Below, in pieces: positions 1-10,990 of a stretch of 64,000 nucleotides of DNA (within the stretch, counting starts at the first letter, position 1; every line of letters begins with the position of its first letter). Below the pieces are notes generated by a model, which saw nothing but the letters and a program-made list of their open reading frames with translations, made no database searches and had not been told where the DNA came from. The stretch is from Fratercula arctica (Eukaryota > Chordata > Aves > Charadriiformes > Alcidae), in assembly GCA_947846985.1 (NCBI GenBank), contig CANTUZ010000002.1:15200087-15264086 (forward strand), in the 5' to 3' direction. Both the position numbers and the translations under genes were made by a program.

Positions 1-203
1 ACATATATAATTTACTTCTTCTGAGTAGGACTGTATATCCAGTGGATTTTCATATTTTTGGACTCAACATTCCTTGAAATGACTCCAAACCTGAATAACA
101 GTGTTTTAAAATTAACTCCAGGCACAGTTTCATTCATCCTCAGTCGTGCTTCAGCCCTGGAAGGGGCTGGAGATCAAAACCACCCGCGATCACGTGTATT
201 CTT

Positions 204-390
204 ACATAAAAGCGGCTGTGCTGGGTCAGACCAAAGGTCCGTCTAGTTTGATATCCTGGCTCTGGGAGTGGCCAGTAGCAGAAGTCTAAGGAAATATATC
301 AGAGCAGGGCAAGCACGCGGTGATCCTTCCCCTGGTTACCCTTCCAGCATCCTGCGGTTTCAGGGCTTCCTGAGCCAGAGGTTCTGACAG
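204..390 (-). mobile_element. Ancient CR1-like LINE 3' fragment, copy A
   Basis: Read on the minus strand, this contains in order a CTGGCTCAGGAAG block, a GGAAGGATCA block and a CAGGATATCAAACTAGACGG block, then a tail reading TTTGGTCTGACCCAGCA. The same blocks occur in the same order at 22.8-22.97 kb (plus strand), and the last part at 39.7 kb (minus). The GGTCTGACCCAG-type tail is typical of old CR1-related repeats in reptiles and birds. Exact subfamily is not assigned. Confidence 0.6.
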
Positions 391-2512
391 CGGTTTCATA
401 TGCTGAATTACAGGATTCAAACCCCCAGCCCTTTACTTCGTGTAACAATGGGAGAAAGAAATGTTTTTCAGCTAATTAATTCATGTGATAAGCAAGATCT
501 GGGTTTTTAGCCTCAACATAATTTAAGCGCTCCTGCTGCAAAACTACATTTGTTTAGGCACATTTCCATGTCACACATCTAGACACGAATTCCACCGATC
601 TTCTCATTTCATTTGCTGTTTGAAGCTGCAAAGAATCCACAGTTTGTCCATAACAGATGCCAAAAGCCTAGAAACTTACTACACGCTGCTCGCAGTGTGG
701 GTTCAGATACATTATCAGCATAAAAAGAAAAAGGCAAATTAGGCCACAGTAGGAGAACACATTTTTAATATTACAGTCTGCAGCTTGCATCTCTAATTTA
801 ATGCTGCTGTTTCCCAAAGTTATGCTGCATCATTCTGGGTTGCTGAACTGAAGGGATGACAGTGAGCTAAATTTTTACAAGCAACTGGGCAATGCAGATA
901 GTCGGTGCACTTGATGGATTCCAGAGAAACCTTCAGGGCCAATGTGAATCAGTCATTTTCAAAGGATTCTTTAGGCATTCATATTGATGGAAATTAGGTA
1001 TGAATATGTTCAGTGTTATCAAACTTGGGAAAAGGGGAGATTTTAGTGCATTCTTCCAAAAGAGTAGAAAGGAAAAAGACTCAGCACCTGTAAGCAAAAT
1101 GCATATACACCCTCTTTAAGCCATAAATGCTCAGTCCTGTTGGCTAAATACACATACCACACACAAACTTCACATAAATTATCATCTCAAGAAATCATTG
1201 CTTGCCGAGAGGATTACCTGTGCCATTATGGCTTCTCTCTGGAGCTGATAGAGAGTTATCTTTTACATCATATCTACTGTTTACTCCAGCTACAGCAGAA
1301 ATCTTGAAAGCAGATATCAAAGAACAGCAAAGAAATACACCCAGCAAGGAAAAATAAGTTGCAGAACTTGTAGTTTCATGATGCATCTTCCCAAGATTCT
1401 GGTCATCTGGGGCAACTATGTTTTGTTTAATTTAAAGTTTCCTTCATGAAGAATCTCCCATCTAAGGATTAGATAACTGATATTGAAGGATACCTCAGAG
1501 ACAATGAAAGTTTAAGTTATGTGATTTTTATGAAGCTATAGACTTTTCTGAAGGAAGAAAAAAATATCAGACAGCTCATATGTATGGGAAGTTTTGACCT
1601 GATCAGACGGAAGCAGAAAAGCAAAAGCCTAGCGCCTCTTGACTTTAGCCTAAATAGAGGTCTTTAATATTAGACGGGTTCAATTTCAACAGTTACAGTA
1701 CCCTGAGATTTTGCAATACTGTTCAGAGATGGGCTTATCAGAGTTTACCTACTAAAACTACTGCCAAAGGAAGATGAGTTCCTGCCCTGAGCATTTACTT
1801 TGCTAATATTCAGAGGATGCACCACAAAACCAGTCACCAATGAACACCACGTCTGCTCTGGCTGCTAGCTACCAAGTGGCAGGCACAGTAGAAAACGATT
1901 CAGAATTGTAATTAATCTCATGATTATTCAGCCAGCATTTCATTTAAGATGCTTACAGCAGTTCATTTTATGTTGTCCAAAATAAGCAGTCTGCTACCAT
2001 TAGATATTTCCCTCATTCAAACTAAAGAATTCACAGTACAGGATGATTTCAAAAGCACTACATAACAGTCAATTTTCATGTCAGCAAATTGTTATCAAAA
2101 AATGTCAAAAAACTAGCTGCTCTTCATGGTGGATATTCAACATGTTTGGGCCTCTTCTGCATTTCTTGGCTTGCTCTGTGCAATGAACAGTTTGAGACAT
2201 TTGGGTCTCTATTATAATGCAAAGTATTGTGTTACTTGAGCAAACAAATTAAACACAGCAATTATCTGGGAAGAAGGTGTCTGTGATTCTTGATATCCTG
2301 AAGTAGAATTAAGTTAGCACTAGCACTCATGTATTGAACATATTATTACTATTAGATTCAGCAACACTGCAGGGCCTCAGAGCCTTTAAATTAAATTTAC
2401 ATGGCCAGTTTTTAAATAGAGAATCAATAGTGCTATAGTGCTAAGTAGCCTGTAGTGTTTGAGATATGAGTGGTTTGCTGGACTGAATCATCAGACAAGC
2501 TTTTAATTGACA
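391..2512. other. Intergenic, no gene seen
   Basis: No recognisable protein, RNA gene or repeat was found; open frames are under 70 codons. The part at about 590-1010 is unique, non-repetitive and motif-dense, so it could be conserved non-coding DNA, but this cannot be judged without alignment. Confidence 0.5.
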
Positions 2513-2549
2513 TTTTTATCATGATCTTTTTAGGAAATCATGATAAAAA
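2513..2549. repeat. Perfect 13-bp inverted repeat (hairpin)
   Basis: TTTTTATCATGAT at 2513-2525 is the exact reverse complement of 2537-2549, with an 11-nt loop. A short TATATACA-type low-complexity run follows to about 2595. It may be a relic of a small palindromic element or simply local secondary structure. Confidence 0.7.
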
Positions 2550-5090
2550 GTATATATACATATATACATATACTGTGTGGGTGCATATATATACAAAAAA
2601 AAAGTATAAGAAGATAGGAAATGTTTAAAGATATCAGGCCCATCTGTCTCTCTCACTTAGGAAGAAATCAGGATCAATCCTTGGAAACACTAGACGTGAG
2701 AAAAAAAATCTAGTTGTTTCAGGCCCAAACTAATCTATGAAAAGAACTTCCTAATAAGTGTATTTTACAGATATCAGCCTGAAACCCAGCAAAGCTGGTG
2801 AGCTCTGAGTGACAGAGAAAATAGTGGGACAGTGAATTGACAGGGTTCAGCAACCACTGCCAGACAAAAAGTACTGTAAATTAATTAGTAAAGTAAAAAA
2901 CCTTCCACGCAGTCTCCACAGACTCCAGACTGAACTGAAACAATCACTGCAACTACCAGACTCTTTTTCCCCATTTCAGTAGCCTCACAAATAGGCAAGA
3001 GCAAATAGGCAAGAGCACACTTGACTCGTAAGAAGATAACCTGGCCAAAGAAGGTTGGGCTGAAAGTTTACCTTGTAGCAGAAGGCGGACAGCACAGGAT
3101 ACTTCAGGAAAGACTATAGAAACAAAACAAGAATTTCTTCCACGGTACCTTTCCAGTTCTGGCAACTTGCCATTTAGAGATAGCCTGACCCAAAAGCTAT
3201 ATCCACCCACTCCTTTAAGTTTAGCAGCTCATCATAAACTTTTATTACATTACTTATAAATATGTCGAGTAGTTCAGGTTGTACTGCAGACTCTATGGGA
3301 GAACACACTGAAAACCCCTTTACGAAAACCTGTAATTTTTTTCTACCCCCTGTTTTTAATCTTTAACTAGTTATTACTCTATAAGAAGGCAACACTTCTT
3401 AACACTATTCATTCCTTTAATAATGAGGCTGATTAGAAAATAAATTCCACACTGTAGCTAATAATTTTAACATTTGAGTTCTTCTAGAACTCCCGCAATG
3501 GCACAGTGAGTCCTGGGACACAATTCATCTTGTCCTGCTGATCTGTCATTTGCACTTCTGAGGAGTGTCTTGTTGCTGTACTGAGGGCCAAGCTGGTTTT
3601 AGGAAAAGGTTCTTTTTTACATTTTTTCTTAGGTAGGTGGTACACTTTTACTCTCAGCCTCTAATGTAGGGTCTTTAATCATTTTACCCTGTTGGCTGCT
3701 CTTTTACATTTCTTTTCAAGAAGCTTTCTCATTTTTATGTGTTTTTCCTTTTTGAAGTTAAATATTACTGCAGCGGGTTTTTTTCCTTCCACGGGACACA
3801 AACTTTGAATTTGTCTTGATCAGTTCAGTCTGACAAGTAGTAACATCTTGAACTACACTGTGTGCCATCTTGAGGATTTATTCAGACATCCCTTCTCCTT
3901 TTTATGATTGTTGACTCATCACTAATAGAGGAAAACTTTCTAGAATATACCAAAGGCAGTACTTCTTAGTGGCAAAATTGCAAGCCTGAACTGCTTCTGA
4001 TGCATTAGAGAAATTCCTGTGCCACAGAGTCAACATTTGTGAGCATGAGATTGTCACAAAGCACAAATCATAGGTTGCTGATGAATAAGGTTCATAAACA
4101 TCTTCCATACTATAGCGCAATATTTTTTTATGCGGAAAAAACCAAGAATTGTTTAAACTGCTTGCTTGCAAACATGAGTTTGCTGAATAATACTAAGATT
4201 TCCTCATATTTTATATAAAACAGCTGTTATGTTATTCTATCGTACTTAATATTTTGGTTTTGTATGTATGTAATGATAGTCAAGTTAAATGCAGCTTCGT
4301 ATTCAACTTCCAAGAAAGTCCTCAAAGACTGGTTATTTTACAAGGTAGCAACTAGAATCTCAAGAAAACTAAACAAAACAGAAGACTTGCCTACAGCTGA
4401 AACTTTCCCTGCCGTAGCTTTGTTAAAAGTAAGAAAGAATTTTGGTAGACCAATAAAAATCCTGGCGTAACTGAAGTGGTATCACTCCCCCCCAAAAAAA
4501 TCCCTTTTTCATGAATTGAACACTCAAAATAAGCTCTGGCAAAACGGTTCTCATTTGCAGCTGTAATTATGGAATTTGCAGTCTTAGTTATGGAAATTTG
4601 TAAGCGTAACACAACCAGTAAGCCCTGCACAGATAAATACAGTCTCAGCCACATCCATAAAATAGCAGTTAGCAGTATAGTGTTTCCTAAACACAGGGAG
4701 AGCAAAGGCTAATAGTGGTTTAGCACAACATCCGAGGCCCTATGTGCATGAAAACAAGCGTGATGTAATCTGTATTGCAATGACCACTACTGCAAATTGA
4801 TTTTGAGACAATCTGGAAAGACTAATTTTAAAAATCAAAGGCAACTTCATTTTCAGAAATGTGTGGTGCTTTAATTTAATTAAATGTTAGAACTTACATT
4901 GTTTGGAACAGACCTACATTTGTGTGTCTAAATCAACAAAATAAACAAACAACTACAGCAGTCCATGTGTGACTTAATTCATACTAGATCCCCCACCTTA
5001 GGATGTGTAAATGACATGTAGGACTGCAACAAAAATACTGGCCACATGTTTCTGCTAAACTGGTTATCAGTAAAAGTTACCAGGGTTGAT
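2550..5090. other. Intergenic, no gene seen
   Basis: A TA/CA-rich run (2550-2595) is followed by unique AT-rich sequence. The longest frames (85-104 codons) match nothing recognised and lack coding character. No repeat family was identified. Confidence 0.5.
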
Positions 5091-5094
5091 ATTT

Positions 5095-5342
5095 AAAGGC
5101 TAGATTTTCACGAAAATTCAGCATTCAACATTTAGACACCTAGCCCAGTAGACAGACTTTCAAAAGAACTTTGTCCCCTTTTTGGCACTGAAATGTATTA
5201 ATTAGATTTCCAAGGACTCAGTCCTACAAAGCATCAGGCATTCTGGCTCCACACTGGCTCTGGCTGAAGCACTTCAGGTTATGTTTAATTTAAGTATGTA
5301 AATGGTCCCACTGAGGTCATGGGGCAATTTGCACACTTAAAA
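5095..5342. mobile_element. Ancient amniote repeats (two fragments)
   Basis: The first part (about 5095-5185) has the GGCTAGATTTTCA, TTTAGACACCTAG and TTTCAAAAG blocks seen in old dispersed reptile/bird repeats. The second (about 5263-5342) has GAAGCACTT, TTTAATTTAAGTATG and GGTCCCACTGAGGTCATGGG followed by CACACTTAAAAG. It resembles the palindromic element at 59.4 kb. Family assignment is from remembered consensus features only. Confidence 0.5.
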
Positions 5343-7438
5343 GACCTTACACAATTTATTGTGCTGCTGACTCAGGTGCAGAGTTTTCAGTACCTCACAG
5401 GAGTGACCCCAAAAGTGGTGGTGAGGCCTGGGCACATTCAAAAATGTGCTAAAAGTACTGAGGCTTGGTTAAATAAAGGAAAGTTTGTTTCCCATTTGTC
5501 TGAGAGTTTGGCAGTAGTTTGGGCCTTGCTCACTTGCTCCTATTTGGAGGAGAAAAGACCATGTATGAAGTCCTGTTTCATTGAACAAAAAGAAAAAAAA
5601 ACAATAGCAAAGGTGAATATAATTATTTTGAAATCTAAGTCTGACCTTCCATTAAGTACCATACATCTAAGCTCTGCAAACACCTCCCCATTGCCTCTTG
5701 CCATCACTGCTTCTCTTTATTCATTTAACTTTCCGTTCAGTGATGTCACTCATCCACGGACACCTGCAAACCAGCTGAACTGGCAAGCATTTCCTCTGAA
5801 ATGTCGTATAGCACTGGTTTTAGTTCATGTTTAGCTTTTCCAGAGCCTTGGACATTGGTTTCTTATTGTTTCTGCCATCACCAGATAAAGGCAGAGGTCG
5901 CTGTTTTTTCCCTTCAGCTCAAGTGAAAAGTGATTATCGCTGGTGAAGAGCAGCTGGGCAGATGCCACCTTTAATAAACACAAAATAAAATGCTGCATGG
6001 AAATTGCCCTAAGGGCTGCCATAGCATCAGTGTAAACTATCAGTCACAACTGGATCTGTGATCACCCAACAGATTAGAGATGGAAGCCATGACTGCCAAC
6101 ACGAGTTGTCCGTTCCTATGCTACACGAACATACTCCTTCCCTCAAGACTCCGCGGCCACAGTAATTCCGCAACAATGGGACTACTCTTGCATTGCTCCC
6201 CCATATGCATGAGCCATATGAGCCATACCATCTGTCTTTACAGCTTACATTAGTAGCACTGTAACAGCATTTGCAACTGCTTCTGTGGGACCTTTGCTTT
6301 TGTTTCTATGAAGCCTGACAGCCTCCCGCTGCATCTCCTCTCTAATGGACAGTGAGCACTGCTCAGGGATGCCAAGAAGATAATGTCAGTTCCAGCATTA
6401 CATCTGATGGCATCTTTCTGCTGCCATGTGCAAAATTTCACACAGCCTTTTATCCCTAGTCTGCGCTTTTACACACATACATATACAGCTGTTAAAATTG
6501 CCAGCATTCTTCACCAAAAGGATGTTAACTCCTATGAATTTATCACTTTTACAGAAAGCTTTTTGGATAAAGGGAATTAAAACTGTTCTTTAAAATGACG
6601 CACATTCCTATTATGTGTAGTAAACATCACGCTGAAAGGGGGAAAAAAAGAGCAAAAAAAAGAGCATTCCATGCAGTCAGCAGCTGTCAAGCATCAAAGA
6701 TTTTATTTCAACATTATGTCAAAAATCACAAAGCTTTAAGGCTCATCAAAACACGAGTACATCTCCAAGGCAGATGTCTTGACTCTTAAGGCCGTTGAAT
6801 GGTTAGATTATTAAAAAGTTACCAAAAAAAAAAAAAAAAAGAGCACCCACCCATGCATCTAAATTTTTTAAGAAAAAAAAAAGGCACCCATACAAACACA
6901 ACAATAACAGTTACCCTTATTTTTGGCTACCTTTCTAATTTGTCATCTGCATCTACTATATCTAGCACTGCTTTTCTCAGCTGCTAAGACCCCTTCGAAG
7001 TATCTTGGGATACTCTCTTGGTTCTGATTCCACTTGCTCTCCAGCCCTAAGCAATTGTTAATGCTTTTTAGTGACATTTTTTCCTTGTTTGTCTTTGTGT
7101 AGGTCATACAGATTGTTATATATGTTAAAATATACATGAATAGACTCTGCAAGAACATATCAGGCTAAGAATAAAAAAAATCATATAGGTAACAAAAAAA
7201 AAAAAAGAATCGGTGTTTAATTTAACTTTGGTCTCAGCTAACATATTACCAAGCACACTGCTTCATAGAATCTGTGCTCTAAAACTAAATACTGGAAAAA
7301 ATAATGTTTTCCAGAACTCACTGAGATTCAAATAGGTGAATTCCTCAATTCCAGTGGCTTTAACTTGAAATGGCTAAAAAAGCCAGTAGCAGAAATGTTA
7401 AAGATATAAAAGATGTATTAATTGCATAAAGACGAATA
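5343..7438. other. Intergenic, no gene seen
   Basis: Unique AT-rich sequence with poly-A tracts at about 6823-6840 and 7195-7205. A 171-codon frame (5319-5834) starts inside the preceding repeat and resembles no known protein. Confidence 0.5.
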
Positions 7439-7439
7439 A

Positions 7440-7795
7440 AACCAGATCATATTGGATTTATGAAAAACATCTTATTAACTTCAAGGTTCTAGGGGAAATA
7501 GCCATTGACACGAACTATAGCAGCAACAGATATCTAGACTCTCAGAAAGCCTCTGACAATTTTTCACTTGATGGATTAGTGCATACGGTATTAAATATAA
7601 GCTGCCCTAAGGAAAATTTTGAGACTGGATAAGGAAAATTATAAGACTAAATAATTGGTTTATAGACAGAAAGCAGAAGATCAGAATTTAAAGTATCCAT
7701 TCACCATAACATGGCAAGAATTGTTTTGCATGGGATTTATATTAGATAGCTATTTTTAATATTTTGATTAACAATTTACAGAAAAGAATTAAAAG
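7440..7795 (+). mobile_element. Degenerate LINE (CR1/L3-type) reverse-transcriptase relic
   Basis: Conceptual translation shows LINE reverse-transcriptase landmarks in the right order but in broken frames. DHIGFMKN (about 7445-7468) corresponds to the usual QHGFMKG block. RYLDSQKASDN (7528-7560) corresponds to the YLDFSKAFD block. NWF-DRKQ follows near 7652, and FNILINNL (7755-7778) corresponds to the LFNIFINDL block. Stops and frameshifts separate the blocks, so the copy is long dead. It is more decayed than the CR1 copies elsewhere in the window, pointing to an older insertion. Confidence 0.75.
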
Positions 7796-7799
7796 ATTA

Positions 7800-10700
7800 A
7801 ATCCGTCTGCTGCCACTGGCATCAGAGATTAGCAACTGGTTAAAATCCGAATAAATATTTACATTTTGATTAAAATATGAGGTCAAGGTGATGTGGGAAT
7901 TTTAAGTTCCACGTGTAGAATGATGCGCCCAGAAATGGTAATTCCTTAATTAAGTACAGGTCAAATAACAGGAAAACAGTGTAATGAAGAATGTGATCTA
8001 ATTAGGTATGGTCACATTTTTTACATTCACTGTCTAACACAAAGCAGAAATTTAAATGTATTTTGCTTTTCTCAGAAAGGTTCTTTTGTAAGAGAGAAAT
8101 CCTCATGGAAATCCACAGGAGTTTCCCCACTAATTTCAATGGGTCAGGGTTTCACCAGAAGTGTCTGCCATTGTTGCCTCTATCTAAATAAAGATGGAAA
8201 ATGTCACATGGGTAAGTGGGGAGGTTAAATGCAATAGGAATGCTTTTCCACATGAGAGAAAAATGGAACAAGTGCGGATGGGGTGGGTAAATTTACCCTG
8301 ATGAATTTCCTTGACTAACTTAAGGACTTACTTTCTGTAAATTAACCACAGTCAGATGCATCAGATGCAAATGGACCTGTCTGAAATTACTTAACAAATG
8401 GTTCCTGTAAATATACATTACACTCTAGGAAAGTTCACTTTCCTAACATGCTTCTGGCTCACACCTACCTCTTTCCTTTGTGTGTAGAAATGAACAGCTA
8501 TCGCCTTCTGGATTGTTTCCCGAAGGTCAATAGATGATTTAGGTGAATCTCACAGGTTTTGTACTGAAGATGCTCTCTCCTTGAGCCTCAAAGATAAAAA
8601 TGCACTGAAGGTCATTGAATTATAATTGGGTTTTTTAATTGCACTGGAGCTGGTGATGAAAGCCATATCCTTACTTATTGGGGAGGAGTGGAGCTTGGAG
8701 AGGGATGGAGGGGTTATCCTTGAAGGATATCACCTTGAGGCACATCAAAAGACAAAAAAAGCATTTTGTACAAAAAGACAACAGATTTCTTCAGAAGATC
8801 CAGCTCACTGCTACCTGACAGCATGGTGTTCCAGAGGTAGCACAGGAACTGCAGTCCCCAGGTGACTATCACCCATTCTTCATGCCAAGTTAGAGCATTT
8901 TGTTTGAATTAGGTTTCCAGCTTGCAAATTCTGTCAGATTTAGGTATGGAATCAGAAAAATCACTGCCTCAACTTCCATCTCACCTACAGTAGGGAAAGA
9001 AGTTTCATGAAATCACTCAGCCACCACAACTCACCATCCAGCACATTTATGTAAAACTGCAACCAAGTTCGGGCACTGCCTTTGTCTTTTGCTTCTTTCC
9101 TGAATCAACGCTTTGGGTTTCCTCTTGCCTGCCTGTGTCTTAGGTTCTTTCCTCTGCATTTCTTTATCTACAAGAACTTTCTTTCACATGTACTTTCATT
9201 CTCCTCACACACATTTGAGATACCACATACTAACTACGAGTTTAACTGGAACTGAAAAATCATGGAATTTTGGAGACCACACTACGATGAAATTGAAAGC
9301 AGGGCAGAAATCACTGCTTTGGTGATATTCAAACTACACAGCATTTTTTTTTTCTTAAAAATTATGAAGAGAACTGTAGAAAATAAAACTACAGTAGAAG
9401 ACCTGAAAAATTTCATGGTGTCCTAGAGGCTACATAAATATACCAGTCAGAACATAAGTCTGAACACCTTCTCCTGTGCAGATGGAGGTCTTAGTGATTC
9501 ATCCCGCAGCATTTAACTGAGGTGCTTAAATAAGTAGCCTCTCATCTCAGGAGTCTTCTGCTATCACAGAGAGACACAGACATGCATTAGACATGCTGAT
9601 TGGCTTTCTGGGTAATCCTGATCCACAGGCATCTACTTGCAGAGAGAGGACAAAACAGAATATCCTCAGCAGTGATACCTCAGTCTAGCACTAGAATTAG
9701 CTGTGATAAACCCAGGTTATAGCATTTTGCCTAAAACACCTACTAGCAAGCATTGTAACTTCAGGAAAAGAATTAATGTTAACATGACTGACTCCCCTAG
9801 AGCCTGTTTATGCTTCACCTGGGATTAAAAGAGCATATGAATTTTAAGTGGCTATTATGAACAACTAGGTATAACTGAGAGCATAGGGAGATGTAGCTGG
9901 AATAAATATATAGGCACACACAGTTATTCAGAAAGAATTCTGGAGTGGCTATTCTTGACTGCTCAATATTAAGTCAAGTCCTCAGTCAAAATGGTTTGCT
10001 AGGTCAGGAGGACATAAAGATGGACACAGTTCTTAACAGAGAAACCCTGTATTGCAGACTATCAGCCTTGGTCAGTTGTCTTGCCCTCTGGAGGTGCTTG
10101 TCTATCATTAGGAGTTACCTACAATCTCATCTTGTATGCTTTGGCAAAATATATAAAGTTAGATGAAATAAATTGTGGTTTTATCCGTCTCATGAGAGTC
10201 TGGAGCAACTGGGAAGGGAAAAAAAATCTGAATTAGTATTTTTAATTATTTGAGACAATCTCAAAGTTAATTTATCCTATACTTGCTTCAACAGAAACAT
10301 CAGTTGCTCCATATATAATTCAACCTCTGCTTGACATCCCACCCAAAAACTAGTATGGACTGAGCCGGCTCATTCAAGGAGAAAGAACATGTGGTCATGG
10401 GAGGAGATTCCTTGACACTTCTGAAATCTACACGAACATCTGAAAAAAAGACAAAACTGGAAGTATTGTTACAGATTATCTATTCTTAGATGATGAACAA
10501 AGAAAATAATACAAAAATTGATTAAAATAAACTGGCGGAGCAAGGATAAGATAGCATTGTGAACAGAGGAATAATGAATTTCCAGGAAGAAGTGGCAAAA
10601 TTGTTACTAGTGTGTGTATGTAAGCACAAAAGTGGCGAACATGAGCGATGTTAAGTACATTTGAGGATTATACATAAATTCATCATCCTCAAAAGCCATT

Positions 10701-10827
10701 TTGCCTTTCTGGGACTTACTGGGGGTTTTGTATTGGTCATACATTTCCTCTGCATACTGGCTATGAACTACTCTGGTCTTCTTTCATTCTTCACCACAAG
10801 GTCTAAGTGTGATGTTCACCTCGCTTT
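7800..10827. other. Intergenic, minor repeat traces
   Basis: No gene was recognised. At about 8108-8165 a TTCAATGGGTCAGGG-type word resembles the core of old amniote repeats. At about 8960-8995 a run resembling the CTCAGTTTCCTCATCTG core of MIR SINEs is faintly visible. The rest is unique AT-rich sequence. Confidence 0.45.
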
Positions 10828-10882
10828 GAGCAGCGGTTTGGACTAGTTGAATGCCAGAAGTCCCTTCTAACCTAAATTATTA
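10828..10882 (+). mobile_element. CR1 LINE 3' end fragment (+)
   Basis: GCGGTTTGGACTAG, then TCCCTTCTAACCTAAATTATT match the last 50 bases of avian CR1 elements. It abuts an oppositely oriented CR1 tail, so the two copies lie tail to tail. Confidence 0.65.
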
Positions 10883-10883
10883 G

Positions 10884-10990
10884 AATAATAGAATCATCTA
10901 GGCTAGATCTGATGATCCAGTCTAGATCATCAAGTCCAACCATCAACCTAACACTGACAAAAACTATCACTAAACCATATTGCTAAGCAC
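10884..10990 (-). mobile_element. CR1 LINE 3' end fragment (-)
   Basis: ATAGAATCATCTAGG, ATCATCAAGTCCAACCATCA and CACTAAACCAT are the reverse complement of a CR1 3' end. The copy is heavily truncated and joins the + strand fragment within a few bases. Confidence 0.7.

Noticed and set aside
5319..5834. 171-codon frame, + strand
   Set aside because: It starts inside an ancient repeat, has no recognisable domain, and fits chance expectation over 64 kb in six frames.
8365..8372. Single perfect POU octamer
   Set aside because: About two such sites are expected in 64 kb by chance, and there is no accompanying cluster.
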